From: CAZOHG01 sp964579725
GTDB lineage: Bacteria > Zhuqueibacterota > JdFR-76 > BMS3Abin05
Assembly (NCBI GenBank): GCA_964579725.1
Contig: CAZOHG010000104.1
Span: 1-8,372, forward strand
Reading direction: 5' to 3'
Length of the DNA: 8,372 bases
In this document: positions 1 through 6,088 of the stretch, one piece after another
Position numbering within the stretch: the first letter of the stretch is position 1
How the letters are laid out: each line of letters begins with the position of its first letter
Program-made: the position numbers and the translations under genes
The notes under the pieces: model-generated
What the model was told of the DNA's origin: nothing
What the model saw: only the letters and a program-made list of their open reading frames with translations
Database searches by the model: none

Positions 1-490
1 TGCCGCCGCCGTTATTTTTGACCCCTATTTTTACCTCGAAGGCGTTCGGGACAGCAAAATGCTTTCCGCAAAAAAGCGCGAAGTTTTGGCCGAGCAAATC
101 CACCACACCGCCGTGGCGGTGGGACTCGGAGTGGTGGACGCTCCGGTAATTGACCGAATCAATATTCGTCAGGCTGCGCTGAGAGCCATGCGACTGGCCG
201 TAGAAGATTTGGGTGTTGAGCCTGAAATGGTGTTGGTGGACGGAAAGGATCTACCCGACTGGCCCTACCGATCCCGGGCGGTGGTGAAGGGAGATCAAAC
301 CAGTTTTACCATTGCTGCGGCGTCTATTGTGGCCAAAGTGATTCGGGATTCTTTCATGGTAGAATACGCGGCACAATTTCCCCAGTACCATTTCGAATCC
401 AACAAGGGCTACGGCACGGCCGAACATTTGGAGGCGCTTCGGACGTTCGGGCCCTGCGAGATTCATCGAAAATCTTTTCATTGGAAATAG
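1..490 (+). CDS. rnhB: Ribonuclease HII, 5'-truncated by the window edge
   Basis: RNase HII cleaves the RNA strand of RNA-DNA hybrids and starts removal of ribonucleotides misincorporated into DNA, in the cytoplasm. The reading frame is open from position 2, so the ATG at 59 is internal. The visible part begins just after the first catalytic Asp-Glu motif, which lies off the left edge. Family signatures are present in order: GVRDSKMLS (43-69), the LVDG motif with its catalytic Asp codon at 239-241, and AAASIVAKVIRD with the last catalytic Asp codon at 347-349. These are followed by NKGYGT and GPCEIHRKSF near the C-terminus. The normal C-terminus is reached at the TAG at 488-490, so only the N-terminal part is missing. 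It is followed at once by yraN, an adjacency seen in many bacteria. The identification is firm; the only gap is the unseen start. Confidence 0.97.
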   Translation, partial: AAAVIFDPYFYLEGVRDSKMLSAKKREVLAEQIHHTAVAVGLGVVDAPVIDRINIRQAALRAMRLAVEDLGVEPEMVLVDGKDLPDWPYRSRAVVKGDQTSFTIAAASIVAKVIRDSFMVEYAAQFPQYHFESNKGYGTAEHLEALRTFGPCEIHRKSFHWK

Positions 491-492
491 CC

Positions 493-873
493 GTGCCGAA
501 GCGACAAGATATTCGGCAATTGGGGCGCACGGGTGAAAATCTGGCTGCGAAATTTCTACAAAAGAAGGGCTTCCGCATTTTGGAGCGCAATTTTCATGCG
601 CACGGTGGCGAAATTGACATCGTAGCGGCGAAAGGGAATTTTCTGGTATTTGTGGAGGTTAAAACCGCCTACGGTGCGGAAGCGGCACCGCCTGTTTTTC
701 GAGTCACGCCCCAAAAGCAACGACGGCTGGGAAAAGCGGCTCAGGCATATTGTGTGGCACGCGACGTGCGCGAACACGATATCCGGTTTGACGTGATAAC
801 CGTCCAATTTGTGCACGGAAAACCTGTTATTGATCACATTGAAAACGCCTTTTGGCTGGAACCCGATTGGTAA
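493..873 (+). CDS. yraN: YraN/UPF0102 family protein, nuclease-like fold
   Basis: This is a member of the YraN (UPF0102) family, which has a restriction-endonuclease/Holliday-resolvase-like fold; its cellular role is not settled, though a part in DNA processing is often assumed. With the GTG start at 493 it is 126 residues, close to the usual 120-130. The family motifs are visible: GRTGENLAAKFL (residues 11-22), a GEID motif (39-42) and FVEVK (53-57). The Asp, Glu and Lys of the last two match the D...ExK metal site of this fold. An in-frame TTG at 481 would add four residues and overlap rnhB by 10 bases. Neither start has a good Shine-Dalgarno (only GGAA at 483-486, six bases before the GTG). 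The GTG begins two bases after the rnhB stop, so translation is probably coupled to rnhB. Family is confident; the start is not. Confidence 0.93.
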   Translation: MPKRQDIRQLGRTGENLAAKFLQKKGFRILERNFHAHGGEIDIVAAKGNFLVFVEVKTAYGAEAAPPVFRVTPQKQRRLGKAAQAYCVARDVREHDIRFDVITVQFVHGKPVIDHIENAFWLEPDW

Positions 874-904
874 AACGCCGAAATCGCGGAGGATTGCAAG
901 AAAA

Positions 905-1279
905 ATGGGTGAAAAAACGCGGAAAAATCCAGTCGGTACCACGGACCTTCTTGTTCGGATAGTGGCTGTCAAGGGCACGTGTCCGATTTACAAACCGGGC
1001 GATTCCTTTTGGATTCGCGACGGCTTTCGGTTGCAAACATCGCCAGGGCAATCCCTGTGTTTACACGCTCTAAGCAGTCTAATGCCTTTTTACCGAGCCC
1101 TGGCGGGAGGTGTTTCGCCCGAAGAAATGGGCCTGCCCTGCCGAAAGGGCAAAGGGGCCTGTGTTCAGTGCCCGGACGCGGTTGATTTTACCAATGGGGG
1201 AACGGTGACATTTGAGATTTTTCCGGTCGAGAACGCTCTTTCGGAGATTCAGGCCGAAATGGAGCCAAATGCGCTCTGA
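905..1279 (+). CDS. TIGR04076-type small cysteine-containing protein
   Basis: A 124-residue protein of unknown function. The pattern resembles the TIGR04076 family as I know it: an opening beta strand (VRIVAVKGTC), then KPGDSFWI, a Cys-containing helix leading into LMPFYRALAGG, and a closing CPD followed by a strand (VTFEI). Cysteines are at residues 26, 52, 79, 86 and 89; C86-x2-C89-P is the conserved-looking pair, and together they could form a metal or redox site, which is inference. The ATG at 905 is chosen because GGAGGA at 888-893 lies 11 bases upstream. The frame is open further left, but that would run into yraN. It starts 31 bases after the yraN stop and probably ends this housekeeping operon. 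No signal peptide or membrane segment is visible, so it is likely cytoplasmic. Confidence 0.82.
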   Translation: MGEKTRKNPVGTTDLLVRIVAVKGTCPIYKPGDSFWIRDGFRLQTSPGQSLCLHALSSLMPFYRALAGGVSPEEMGLPCRKGKGACVQCPDAVDFTNGGTVTFEIFPVENALSEIQAEMEPNAL

Positions 1280-1348
1280 AACGATTCGGACTTGTTTTTT
1301 TCGGATTTCTATTGTATTTTTTTAACGAAATGTGCTTTTGGGAAGATT

Positions 1349-1445
1349 GGGAAAAGCAGTGTCCAAAAAAGACTGTCTAAACAGGGATAAAATTGGACAA
1401 GTCGTGCCCGATTATTTTCAATTTACCCATTCGGGAAAAGCAGTG
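1349..1445. repeat. 13-bp direct repeat GGGAAAAGCAGTG, two copies
   Basis: The exact 13-mer occurs at 1349-1361 and again at 1433-1445, separated by 71 bases, both in the same direction. Both copies are preceded by ATT, directly in the first and with one extra C in the second. It lies in the leader of iorA. It could be a pair of regulator binding sites or simply a chance or ancestral duplication; nothing in the sequence decides between these. Confidence 0.5.
1360..1399. repeat. 7-bp inverted repeat, possible stem-loop or operator
   Basis: TGTCCAA at 1360-1366 is the exact reverse complement of TTGGACA at 1393-1399. Inside it CTGT (1373-1376) can pair with ACAG (1381-1384), giving a small nested hairpin. 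The left arm overlaps the end of the first copy of the 13-bp direct repeat. There is no T-run directly after the right arm, so it does not look like an intrinsic terminator. An operator for a dimeric regulator is possible but unproven. Confidence 0.35.
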
Positions 1446-1604
1446 AGAAATGTTCCGAGATGAATAAAAAAGCGTCACATTGTTTTGTATTCCCTACTGC
1501 TTCCTCTCAGCTCGTTTTGGCTAAAATTTTGTACGCTCTCATTCCGGCAAAAGATTCTTGATTTTGGCGGCTGTGTTGTTCACTGCGCCGTTCAGGATTG
1601 ACAG

Positions 1605-1611
1605 AAGGAGG
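1605..1611 (+). promoter_or_regulatory. Strong Shine-Dalgarno of iorA
   Basis: AAGGAGG at 1605-1611 stands six bases before the ATG at 1618. It decides the iorA start against the in-frame upstream TTG at 1558 and the internal ATG at 1624. Confidence 0.85.
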
Positions 1612-1617
1612 TTCCCG

Positions 1618-3366
1618 ATGAAAATGATTTTGTCTGGAAATGAGGCGGTGGCCAGAGGGTTTTACGAAGCGGGAGGGAAGTTTGCCTCGGCTTACCCGGG
1701 CACACCCAGTACGGAAGTCCTTGAAAATATTGCCAAATACGAGGGTGTGATTGCTCAGTGGGCACCCAACGAAAAGGTGGCTGTGGAAGTGGCTGTCGGC
1801 GCGTCTCTTGGTGGGGCCCGGGCTTTGGCAGCCATGAAGCACGTAGGACTCAATGTGGCGGCTGACCCGCTGTTCAGCCTGTCGTACATGGGGGTGAACG
1901 GTGGGATGGTTATTTTAACGGCGGACGATCCCGGAATGCATTCCTCCCAGAACGAACAGGACAATCGCTGGTACGCCCGGGCGGCCAAAATCCCCCTGTT
2001 AGAGCCCTCGGACAGCCAGGAAGCCCGGGACCTCACAATTCAGGCCTTTGAAATCAGCGAATCTTTTGACACACCCGTTTTATTGCGAACCACCACTCGG
2101 ATTAGCCACTCTAAAAGTGTGGTTACTGTGGGCGAACGTCTTGATGTGCCGCTGAAACCGTACCGAAAAGAGCTCTTGAAAAATGTACTTCTTCCTTCAA
2201 CAGGACGTTTGCGGCACCCGTTTGTTGAAAATCGCCTTAAAAAACTACGGGCGTTTTCCACAGTTTCGGGCCTAAATTGGGTGGACTGGGGCGACCGCTC
2301 CCTCGGAATCGTGACCAGTGGCGTGGCTTACCAATATGCCCGTGAAGTTTTTCCTCACGCGTCGTACCTAAAACTTAGTCTTACTTACCCGCTTCCTGAA
2401 AAATTGATTCGCGATTTTGCGGAACGGGTGGGCAAGTTGGTGGTGATTGAAGAACTGGACGATTTTCTGGAACTGCACATTCGGGCCCTGGGCGTGACCG
2501 TGACGGGTAAAGAAAAAATTCCGGCCATTGGGGAACTGAATCCGGACGTGGTGTCCCGCGCTTTGCTCAATCGAGAAGGAGCCTCAGCCGAATTGCAGGG
2601 CGAGCCTCTTCCGGCCCGTCCCCCCGTTCTCTGTCCCGGCTGTTCCCACCGGGGGGTGTTTTGGGCGCTCAAAAAGCTTCGCGCAACCGTGACGGGCGAC
2701 ATCGGCTGTTACACGCTGGCCGCTTTGCCACCGTTAGAATCTATGGACAGTTGCCTCAATATGGGAGCCTCCGTCGGCATGGCGGAGGGAATGGTCAAAG
2801 TAAACCCCGAAAAATTTCAAAAAAGGGTGGTTGGCATCATTGGTGATTCCACCTTTATTCACTCGGGAATTACTCCACTAATTGACATGGTGTACAACAA
2901 GGGCATTACAACCGTGATTATTTTGGACAACCGCATTACAGCCATGACGGGGCACCAGGAAAATCCGGCTTCAGGCGTAACGCTGAGGGGTGAACCGACC
3001 CACAGACTTGATCTGCAAAAGCTGTGCGAGGCCGTCGGCATCCCGCGGGTGCGAAAGATTGACCCCTACAGTCTGAAAGAAATGACGGAAGTCATTCGTG
3101 AAGAAATGCGAACGGAAGAACCCTCGGTGCTGATTGCAGAGGCACCTTGTGTGCTGCACGAGCGCTCGCAGTTGGGCCCTGTGTATTACGTGGACCAGGA
3201 AAAATGCGTGGCGTGCGACCTCTGTTACAAAATTGGCTGCCCGGCCATAACTCCCGGCCCCGACGGCAAAAAGCCGGTAATTGATCCGCTACTCTGCATC
3301 GGATGTGACCAATGTGCTCAGGTGTGCCAGTTGGGCGCCATTTTGCCTCAGGAAAATGGTAAGTGA
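1618..3366 (+). CDS. iorA: Indolepyruvate ferredoxin oxidoreductase, alpha subunit
   Basis: IorA is the large subunit of the oxygen-sensitive enzyme that oxidatively decarboxylates aryl-pyruvates (indolepyruvate, phenylpyruvate, hydroxyphenylpyruvate) to aryl-acetyl-CoA, passing electrons to ferredoxin. The 582-residue product is in the normal size range. Visible in order: YPGTPSTE (26-33) of the N-terminal thiamine-diphosphate enzyme domain; CPGC (339-342); GDIGCYT (360-366); the ThDP-binding motif GDS (409-411) through DN (437-438), followed by ITAMTGHQENP. Two ferredoxin-type [4Fe-4S] motifs close the protein, with Cys at 530, 533, 536, 541 and at 560, 563, 566, 570. The fourth Cys of the first cluster is followed by Pro, that of the second by Gln. 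All expected cofactor residues are present, so it should be active. iorB follows after 20 bases. The true substrate could extend to other 2-oxoacids. Confidence 0.97.
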   Translation: MKMILSGNEAVARGFYEAGGKFASAYPGTPSTEVLENIAKYEGVIAQWAPNEKVAVEVAVGASLGGARALAAMKHVGLNVAADPLFSLSYMGVNGGMVILTADDPGMHSSQNEQDNRWYARAAKIPLLEPSDSQEARDLTIQAFEISESFDTPVLLRTTTRISHSKSVVTVGERLDVPLKPYRKELLKNVLLPSTGRLRHPFVENRLKKLRAFSTVSGLNWVDWGDRSLGIVTSGVAYQYAREVFPHASYLKLSLTYPLPEKLIRDFAERVGKLVVIEELDDFLELHIRALGVTVTGKEKIPAIGELNPDVVSRALLNREGASAELQGEPLPARPPVLCPGCSHRGVFWALKKLRATVTGDIGCYTLAALPPLESMDSCLNMGASVGMAEGMVKVNPEKFQKRVVGIIGDSTFIHSGITPLIDMVYNKGITTVIILDNRITAMTGHQENPASGVTLRGEPTHRLDLQKLCEAVGIPRVRKIDPYSLKEMTEVIREEMRTEEPSVLIAEAPCVLHERSQLGPVYYVDQEKCVACDLCYKIGCPAITPGPDGKKPVIDPLLCIGCDQCAQVCQLGAILPQENGK

Positions 3367-3386
3367 GATCTTTAGAGGAATCGAAA

Positions 3387-3983
3387 ATGGACACAAAAAA
3401 TGTGATTTTTTCGGGAGTCGGAGGGCAGGGAATTCTTCTGGCCAGTGACGTGCTGGCCGATGTGGCGCTTCGGGCCAATTGGGACGTCAAAAAAAGTGAA
3501 GTGCACGGCATGTCCCAGCGAGGCGGAAGTGTGATCAGTCAGGTCCGGTTCGGTGAGAAAATCTACTCCCCCCTTATTGCCCGTCACCAGGCCGACGTAA
3601 TCGTGGCATTCGAAAAATTGGAATCTCTCCGCTATCTGGACTATTTGAAGCCCGACGGTTTGGTGATTTTAAATGATTACGAAATTGTTCCGGAAAGTAT
3701 TCAGTACGAGAAAATTCCCTATCCGCACGATGCGCGTTCGATTTGTTTACAAAAAACGCACCGGGTGATTGTGGAAAATTTCACCAAAATGGCTGTTCAG
3801 CTTGGGAACGTAAAGGTGCTCAATATTACTATGTTAGGCACCCTTTCCAACGCCTTGCCCATTCCGGAGGAAATTTGGCTGGAATCGATTAAGGCGCGGG
3901 TTCCGGCTCGTTTTTTGGAGTTAAATCTCAAAGCCTTTCAGCAGGGCAAAACAATTCACCCTGAAGAAGCAGTTGAGGTCTGA
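3387..3983 (+). CDS. iorB: Indolepyruvate ferredoxin oxidoreductase, beta subunit
   Basis: IorB is the small subunit (2-oxoacid:ferredoxin oxidoreductase gamma-type domain) that pairs with IorA to complete the enzyme. The 198-residue product has the typical length. It opens with the signature GVGGQG (10-15), and EVHGMSQRGG (38-47) follows, both highly characteristic of this subunit. The ATG at 3387 is preceded by AGAGGAA at 3374-3380 with six bases spacing. An in-frame GTG at 3363 would overlap the iorA stop and add eight residues, but it lacks a comparable ribosome site. Placement 20 bases after iorA fits stoichiometric co-expression. The next gene begins 85 bases later, after a weak hairpin (GGCGA 4031-4035 with TCGCC 4042-4046) that has no T-run. 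Confidence 0.96.
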   Translation: MDTKNVIFSGVGGQGILLASDVLADVALRANWDVKKSEVHGMSQRGGSVISQVRFGEKIYSPLIARHQADVIVAFEKLESLRYLDYLKPDGLVILNDYEIVPESIQYEKIPYPHDARSICLQKTHRVIVENFTKMAVQLGNVKVLNITMLGTLSNALPIPEEIWLESIKARVPARFLELNLKAFQQGKTIHPEEAVEV

Positions 3984-4068
3984 ATTTGGCGGCTCTTTTA
4001 GTCGAAAAGGTGGAACGGTGCACAAAGCAAGGCGAGAACAATCGCCGAAAACCGAAAAGGGAGGAGTA

Positions 4069-4470
4069 ATGCGACATAATTGGAGAGGTTTGTTGCTTGT
4101 TTTGGCTTTTTTCGGGGGATTGTTAGTCGGTTGTCAATCGGAGAAAAAAGAAGCTCCCAAAATGGGGATGCAAGTTAATCCGCATCAAACCATGTTACCC
4201 CCGGCGCAAAAAATGACCGAAAAACAGGAAGCCCAAATGGTGCGTAAAAATTTAGACGGGTTTCTTTCTTTCGGCGATTCTTTGGCGGTTTACCCCGTTT
4301 GGAAAGAAAAAGGCCCGCGGGCTGACACATTGAAAGCCCTAATCAAAAAGTTGAAAAAACAGGGGCAGGAGCTTCGGGAATTGGCCAAAGGAAAAGACGA
4401 CCATGCACTGGTCGTCACGTTTTCGGCCTACCACAACACCATTCGGGATTTTATGAAGGAATTCCATTAA
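4069..4470 (+). CDS. Small helical lipoprotein, paralogue 1 (Met-rich N-terminus)
   Basis: Unrecognised 133-residue lipoprotein. A signal peptide of one basic stretch and a hydrophobic core ends in the lipobox LVGC, with the lipidated Cys at residue 22. Gln at +2 suggests outer-membrane sorting by the usual Lol rule. After a short charged linker, residues 32-57 contain Met at 32, 34, 42, 49 and 57 and His39. The rest reads as amphipathic helices with GDSL (69-72), ADTL (85-88), AKGKDD (106-111) and YHN (121-123). All four landmarks recur at a constant offset in the following lipoprotein. There is no CxxCH haem motif. The start is the ATG at 4069 with GGGAGG at 4059-4064; an in-frame TTG at 3973 inside iorB is rejected because it would bury the signal peptide. 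Function unknown; a periplasmic metal- or haem-binding helical bundle is speculation. Confidence 0.85.
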   Translation: MRHNWRGLLLVLAFFGGLLVGCQSEKKEAPKMGMQVNPHQTMLPPAQKMTEKQEAQMVRKNLDGFLSFGDSLAVYPVWKEKGPRADTLKALIKKLKKQGQELRELAKGKDDHALVVTFSAYHNTIRDFMKEFH

Positions 4471-4526
4471 AAAAAGATTAAAACAAGAACAGGGTAAATT
4501 TTTGGGTACAGATTGCGGAGTTTATG

Positions 4527-4563
4527 CCCGTTCCCGGATTTTTTCTGTCCATTTGGGGACGGG
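4527..4563 (+). other. 9-bp stem-loop in the lipoprotein spacer
   Basis: CCCGTTCCC (4527-4535) pairs with GGGGACGGG (4555-4563) over nine positions with a single T-G wobble, around a 19-base loop. The right arm is followed by ACGC and an A-run rather than T, so it does not fit a standard intrinsic terminator on the + strand. It could be a processing or stability element that sets the ratio of the two lipoproteins. Confidence 0.5.
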
Positions 4564-4599
4564 ACGCAAAAAGTCGCCCTTTTGTGGCGTGTTTTAGAC

Positions 4600-4623
4600 A
4601 AAAAAACGGCTCCCCAATAGCCG
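4600..4623 (-). terminator. Terminator-like hairpin, minus-strand orientation
   Basis: CGGCT (4607-4611) pairs exactly with AGCCG (4619-4623) around a 7-base loop. Read on the minus strand, the stem is followed directly by a run of seven T (complement of the A-run ending at 4606), which is the shape of an intrinsic terminator. The stem is short (5 bp), and no minus-strand gene is visible to its right, so its role is uncertain; it may instead be a leader structure of the second lipoprotein mRNA. Confidence 0.35.
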
Positions 4624-4672
4624 GTTAAATGACAGAAAATGCAAGAGAGCTGAAAAAAAGGAGAAAAACGGC

Positions 4673-5155
4673 ATGAAAAAGCAGTTCAAAATGTTTATGT
4701 GGGTGTTTTTGATCGGAATGGTCGGATTAGTTGCCTGTCAGTCCAAGAAAGAAGCGGCAAAACCCGCCCGAAAAGACATGTTGGCCGCAATCAAAGAATT
4801 TCACAAGGTCTTGCACCCGCTGCAGCACGAAGCGGTTCCGGCCGAAAATGTTCAGGCAATTCGGGACAGCTTAGATCATTTGTTGGCTTTGGGAGACTCC
4901 CTTTATATTGCCCCGATGCCGAAAGATTGGCAGGACATTGCCGACACACTGGACACGCTGAAGAACCAGTTTAAGGCGAACGGAGAAGCCCTGAAGGAAG
5001 CGGCAAAGGGAAAAGATGACAAAGCCGTGTTGGACGCTTTTGAAAAGTACCACAACAGTTTCGAAACCATGATCCACACGCTGGTGGACAAAGGCAAGCT
5101 GAAACCCCACAAAGAAGAAGGCGAAAAGGAGAAAGGCTCCGAAAAAAAGGAGTAA
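4673..5155 (+). CDS. Small helical lipoprotein, paralogue 2 (His-rich helix)
   Basis: Unrecognised 160-residue lipoprotein. The signal peptide ends in lipobox LVAC with Cys22, followed by Gln23-Ser24 exactly as in the preceding gene. The mature part looks fully helical. An early helix carries His44, His48 and His52, spaced four apart and so on one face; further His are 69, 127 and 135. GDSL (74-77), ADTL (90-93), AKGKDD (111-116) and YHN (126-128) match paralogue 1 at a constant offset of five residues. By eye about 29 of 73 aligned residues are identical without a gap. The C-terminus (about 138-160) is a Lys/Glu-rich tail that paralogue 1 lacks. AAGGAG at 4658-4663 supports the start. The next gene begins six bases after the stop, so it is likely co-transcribed with the Ptb-like gene. 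Ligand and function are unknown. Confidence 0.87.
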   Translation: MKKQFKMFMWVFLIGMVGLVACQSKKEAAKPARKDMLAAIKEFHKVLHPLQHEAVPAENVQAIRDSLDHLLALGDSLYIAPMPKDWQDIADTLDTLKNQFKANGEALKEAAKGKDDKAVLDAFEKYHNSFETMIHTLVDKGKLKPHKEEGEKEKGSEKKE

Positions 5156-5161
5156 CGAGCC

Positions 5162-6073
5162 ATGATAACTGATTTTTCCACGCTGCTCTCGCACGTTCAG
5201 GGGTTGGGTAGGAAAATCGTCGCCATTGCCAATGCTCAAGACCCCGCAGCTCTTTCCGCGCTTCTCAAGGCGCGGGAAGAGGGCTTCGCCGAGGGACTCC
5301 TATTCGGCGATGCTTTTCAAATTCGGGCGATTTTGGAGAAATTAGGCGTGATCGACGTCAAGGCCTTTACCATTCACCATTTTTCGACGGAGGAAGAGGC
5401 CGTGCGGGCAGCGGTTCGTGCCGTGCATCGGGGCGAAGCCGACATTTTGCTGAAGGGGAGAGTCAAAACCGGCACCCTTCTCAAAGCGGCGCTCAATCCC
5501 GAGGAGGGGCTGCGAACGGGTCGTCTCTTGAGCGACGCCTTCGTCTTTGAATGGCCGCAACCCGAGGGCACCCGTCTGATTACAATTACGGACGGAGGGG
5601 TAACCATTGCTCCCAATTTGGAGCAGAAAATTCAGATCATTCGAAATGCCGTGGAATTGGCTCATTTGCTGGGAAATGCCACCCCCCGCGTGGCGCTTTT
5701 GTCTGCTGTGGAAACGGTGGTCCCCGACATGCCGTCTACCGTGGAGGCCGCTATTCTGACCAAAATGAATCAACGAGGACAAATTAAAGGGTGTGTGATT
5801 GACGGGCCCCTGGCGTTGGACAACGCCGTTTCACCCGAGGCGCTGCGACTTAAAGGTATCGACTCTCCGGTTCAGGGGGTGGCGGACATTTTGGTTCCCC
5901 CTGAAATGGTTTCTGCGAATCTTTTGGCCAAAAGTACCACTTACTGGGCCAAATTTCGATTGGGGCACGTCATCATGGGAGCCAAGGCACCCATTCTGAT
6001 TCCCTCGCGAGCGGACACGGAGGATGCCAAATTGTTGTCCATGGCTTTGGGTGCGTTGGTAGCCAATCGTTAG
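5162..6073 (+). CDS. ptb: Phosphate butyryltransferase-family acyltransferase
   Basis: Enzymes of this family exchange CoA and phosphate on short or branched acyl groups (acyl-CoA + Pi giving acyl-phosphate + CoA), in the cytoplasm. The 303-residue length is typical. Characteristic stretches are LLKGRVKTGTLLKA (96-109), RTGRLLSDAFVFE (118-130), ITDGGVTIAPNLEQK (142-156), KMNQRGQIKGCVIDGPLALD (201-220) with NAVS next, and GAKAPILIPSRAD (273-285). The start has AAGGAG at 5147-5152, nine bases upstream and inside the end of the preceding gene. Downstream of IorAB it could release energy from aryl-acetyl-CoA or branched acyl-CoA as acyl-phosphate. The kinase that would make ATP is not in the window. 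Family assignment is firm; butyryl versus other acyl specificity, or a simple phosphotransacetylase role, cannot be read from the sequence, so the symbol is by family. Confidence 0.9.
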   Translation: MITDFSTLLSHVQGLGRKIVAIANAQDPAALSALLKAREEGFAEGLLFGDAFQIRAILEKLGVIDVKAFTIHHFSTEEEAVRAAVRAVHRGEADILLKGRVKTGTLLKAALNPEEGLRTGRLLSDAFVFEWPQPEGTRLITITDGGVTIAPNLEQKIQIIRNAVELAHLLGNATPRVALLSAVETVVPDMPSTVEAAILTKMNQRGQIKGCVIDGPLALDNAVSPEALRLKGIDSPVQGVADILVPPEMVSANLLAKSTTYWAKFRLGHVIMGAKAPILIPSRADTEDAKLLSMALGALVANR

Positions 6074-6088
6074 CAAGGAGTTTTCTCA

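Larger units (their letters stand above)
1280..1617. other. 338-base non-coding region between two gene clusters
   Basis: I find no credible gene on either strand here. The region starts with two seven-base T-runs (1295-1301 and 1317-1323). They could assist transcription termination after the upstream cluster, but the only nearby stem is a weak one around 1262-1276 and it does not abut a T-run. The middle holds a 13-bp direct repeat and a 7-bp inverted repeat (listed separately). A promoter for iorA is expected here, but I cannot point to a convincing -35/-10 pair; TAAAAT at 1522-1527 is a possible -10 without a good -35. The far end carries the iorA ribosome binding site. Confidence 0.6.
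4471..4672. other. 202-base spacer between the two lipoproteins, structured
   Basis: No gene is visible. The spacer is long for an otherwise tight cluster and carries two inverted repeats: one at 4527-4563 and one at 4607-4623 with an A-run on its left side. It may hold a separate promoter for the second lipoprotein, but I see no convincing one. The AAGGAG at 4658-4663, nine bases before the ATG at 4673, is the ribosome site of the second lipoprotein. Confidence 0.6.

Noticed and set aside
556..978. A 140-codon minus-strand open frame across yraN and the start of the next gene
   Set aside because: It covers conserved motifs of yraN on the other strand and shows no recognisable protein features.
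1261..1323. Intrinsic terminator after the rnhB-yraN cluster
   Set aside because: T-runs exist at 1295-1301 and 1317-1323, but no stable stem abuts either; the weak stem GGAGC/GCTCT is too far from the first T-run.
1558..1617. Upstream extension of iorA from a TTG at 1558
   Set aside because: The AAGGAGG at 1605-1611 is placed for the ATG at 1618, and the family N-terminus begins there.
4031..4046. Hairpin GGCGA/TCGCC after iorB as an intrinsic terminator
   Set aside because: The stem has only five pairs and is followed by an A-rich tract, not T, so I cannot support a terminator.
3973..4068. Upstream extension of the first lipoprotein from a TTG at 3973
   Set aside because: It would overlap iorB and put 32 residues before a clear signal peptide; the ATG at 4069 has a strong Shine-Dalgarno.
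341..4455. Recurring ATTCGGGATT-like strings, for example near 341 and 4440
   Set aside because: They fall in coding sequence in frames that encode common Ile-Arg-Asp residues, so codon preference explains them; no regular spacing.
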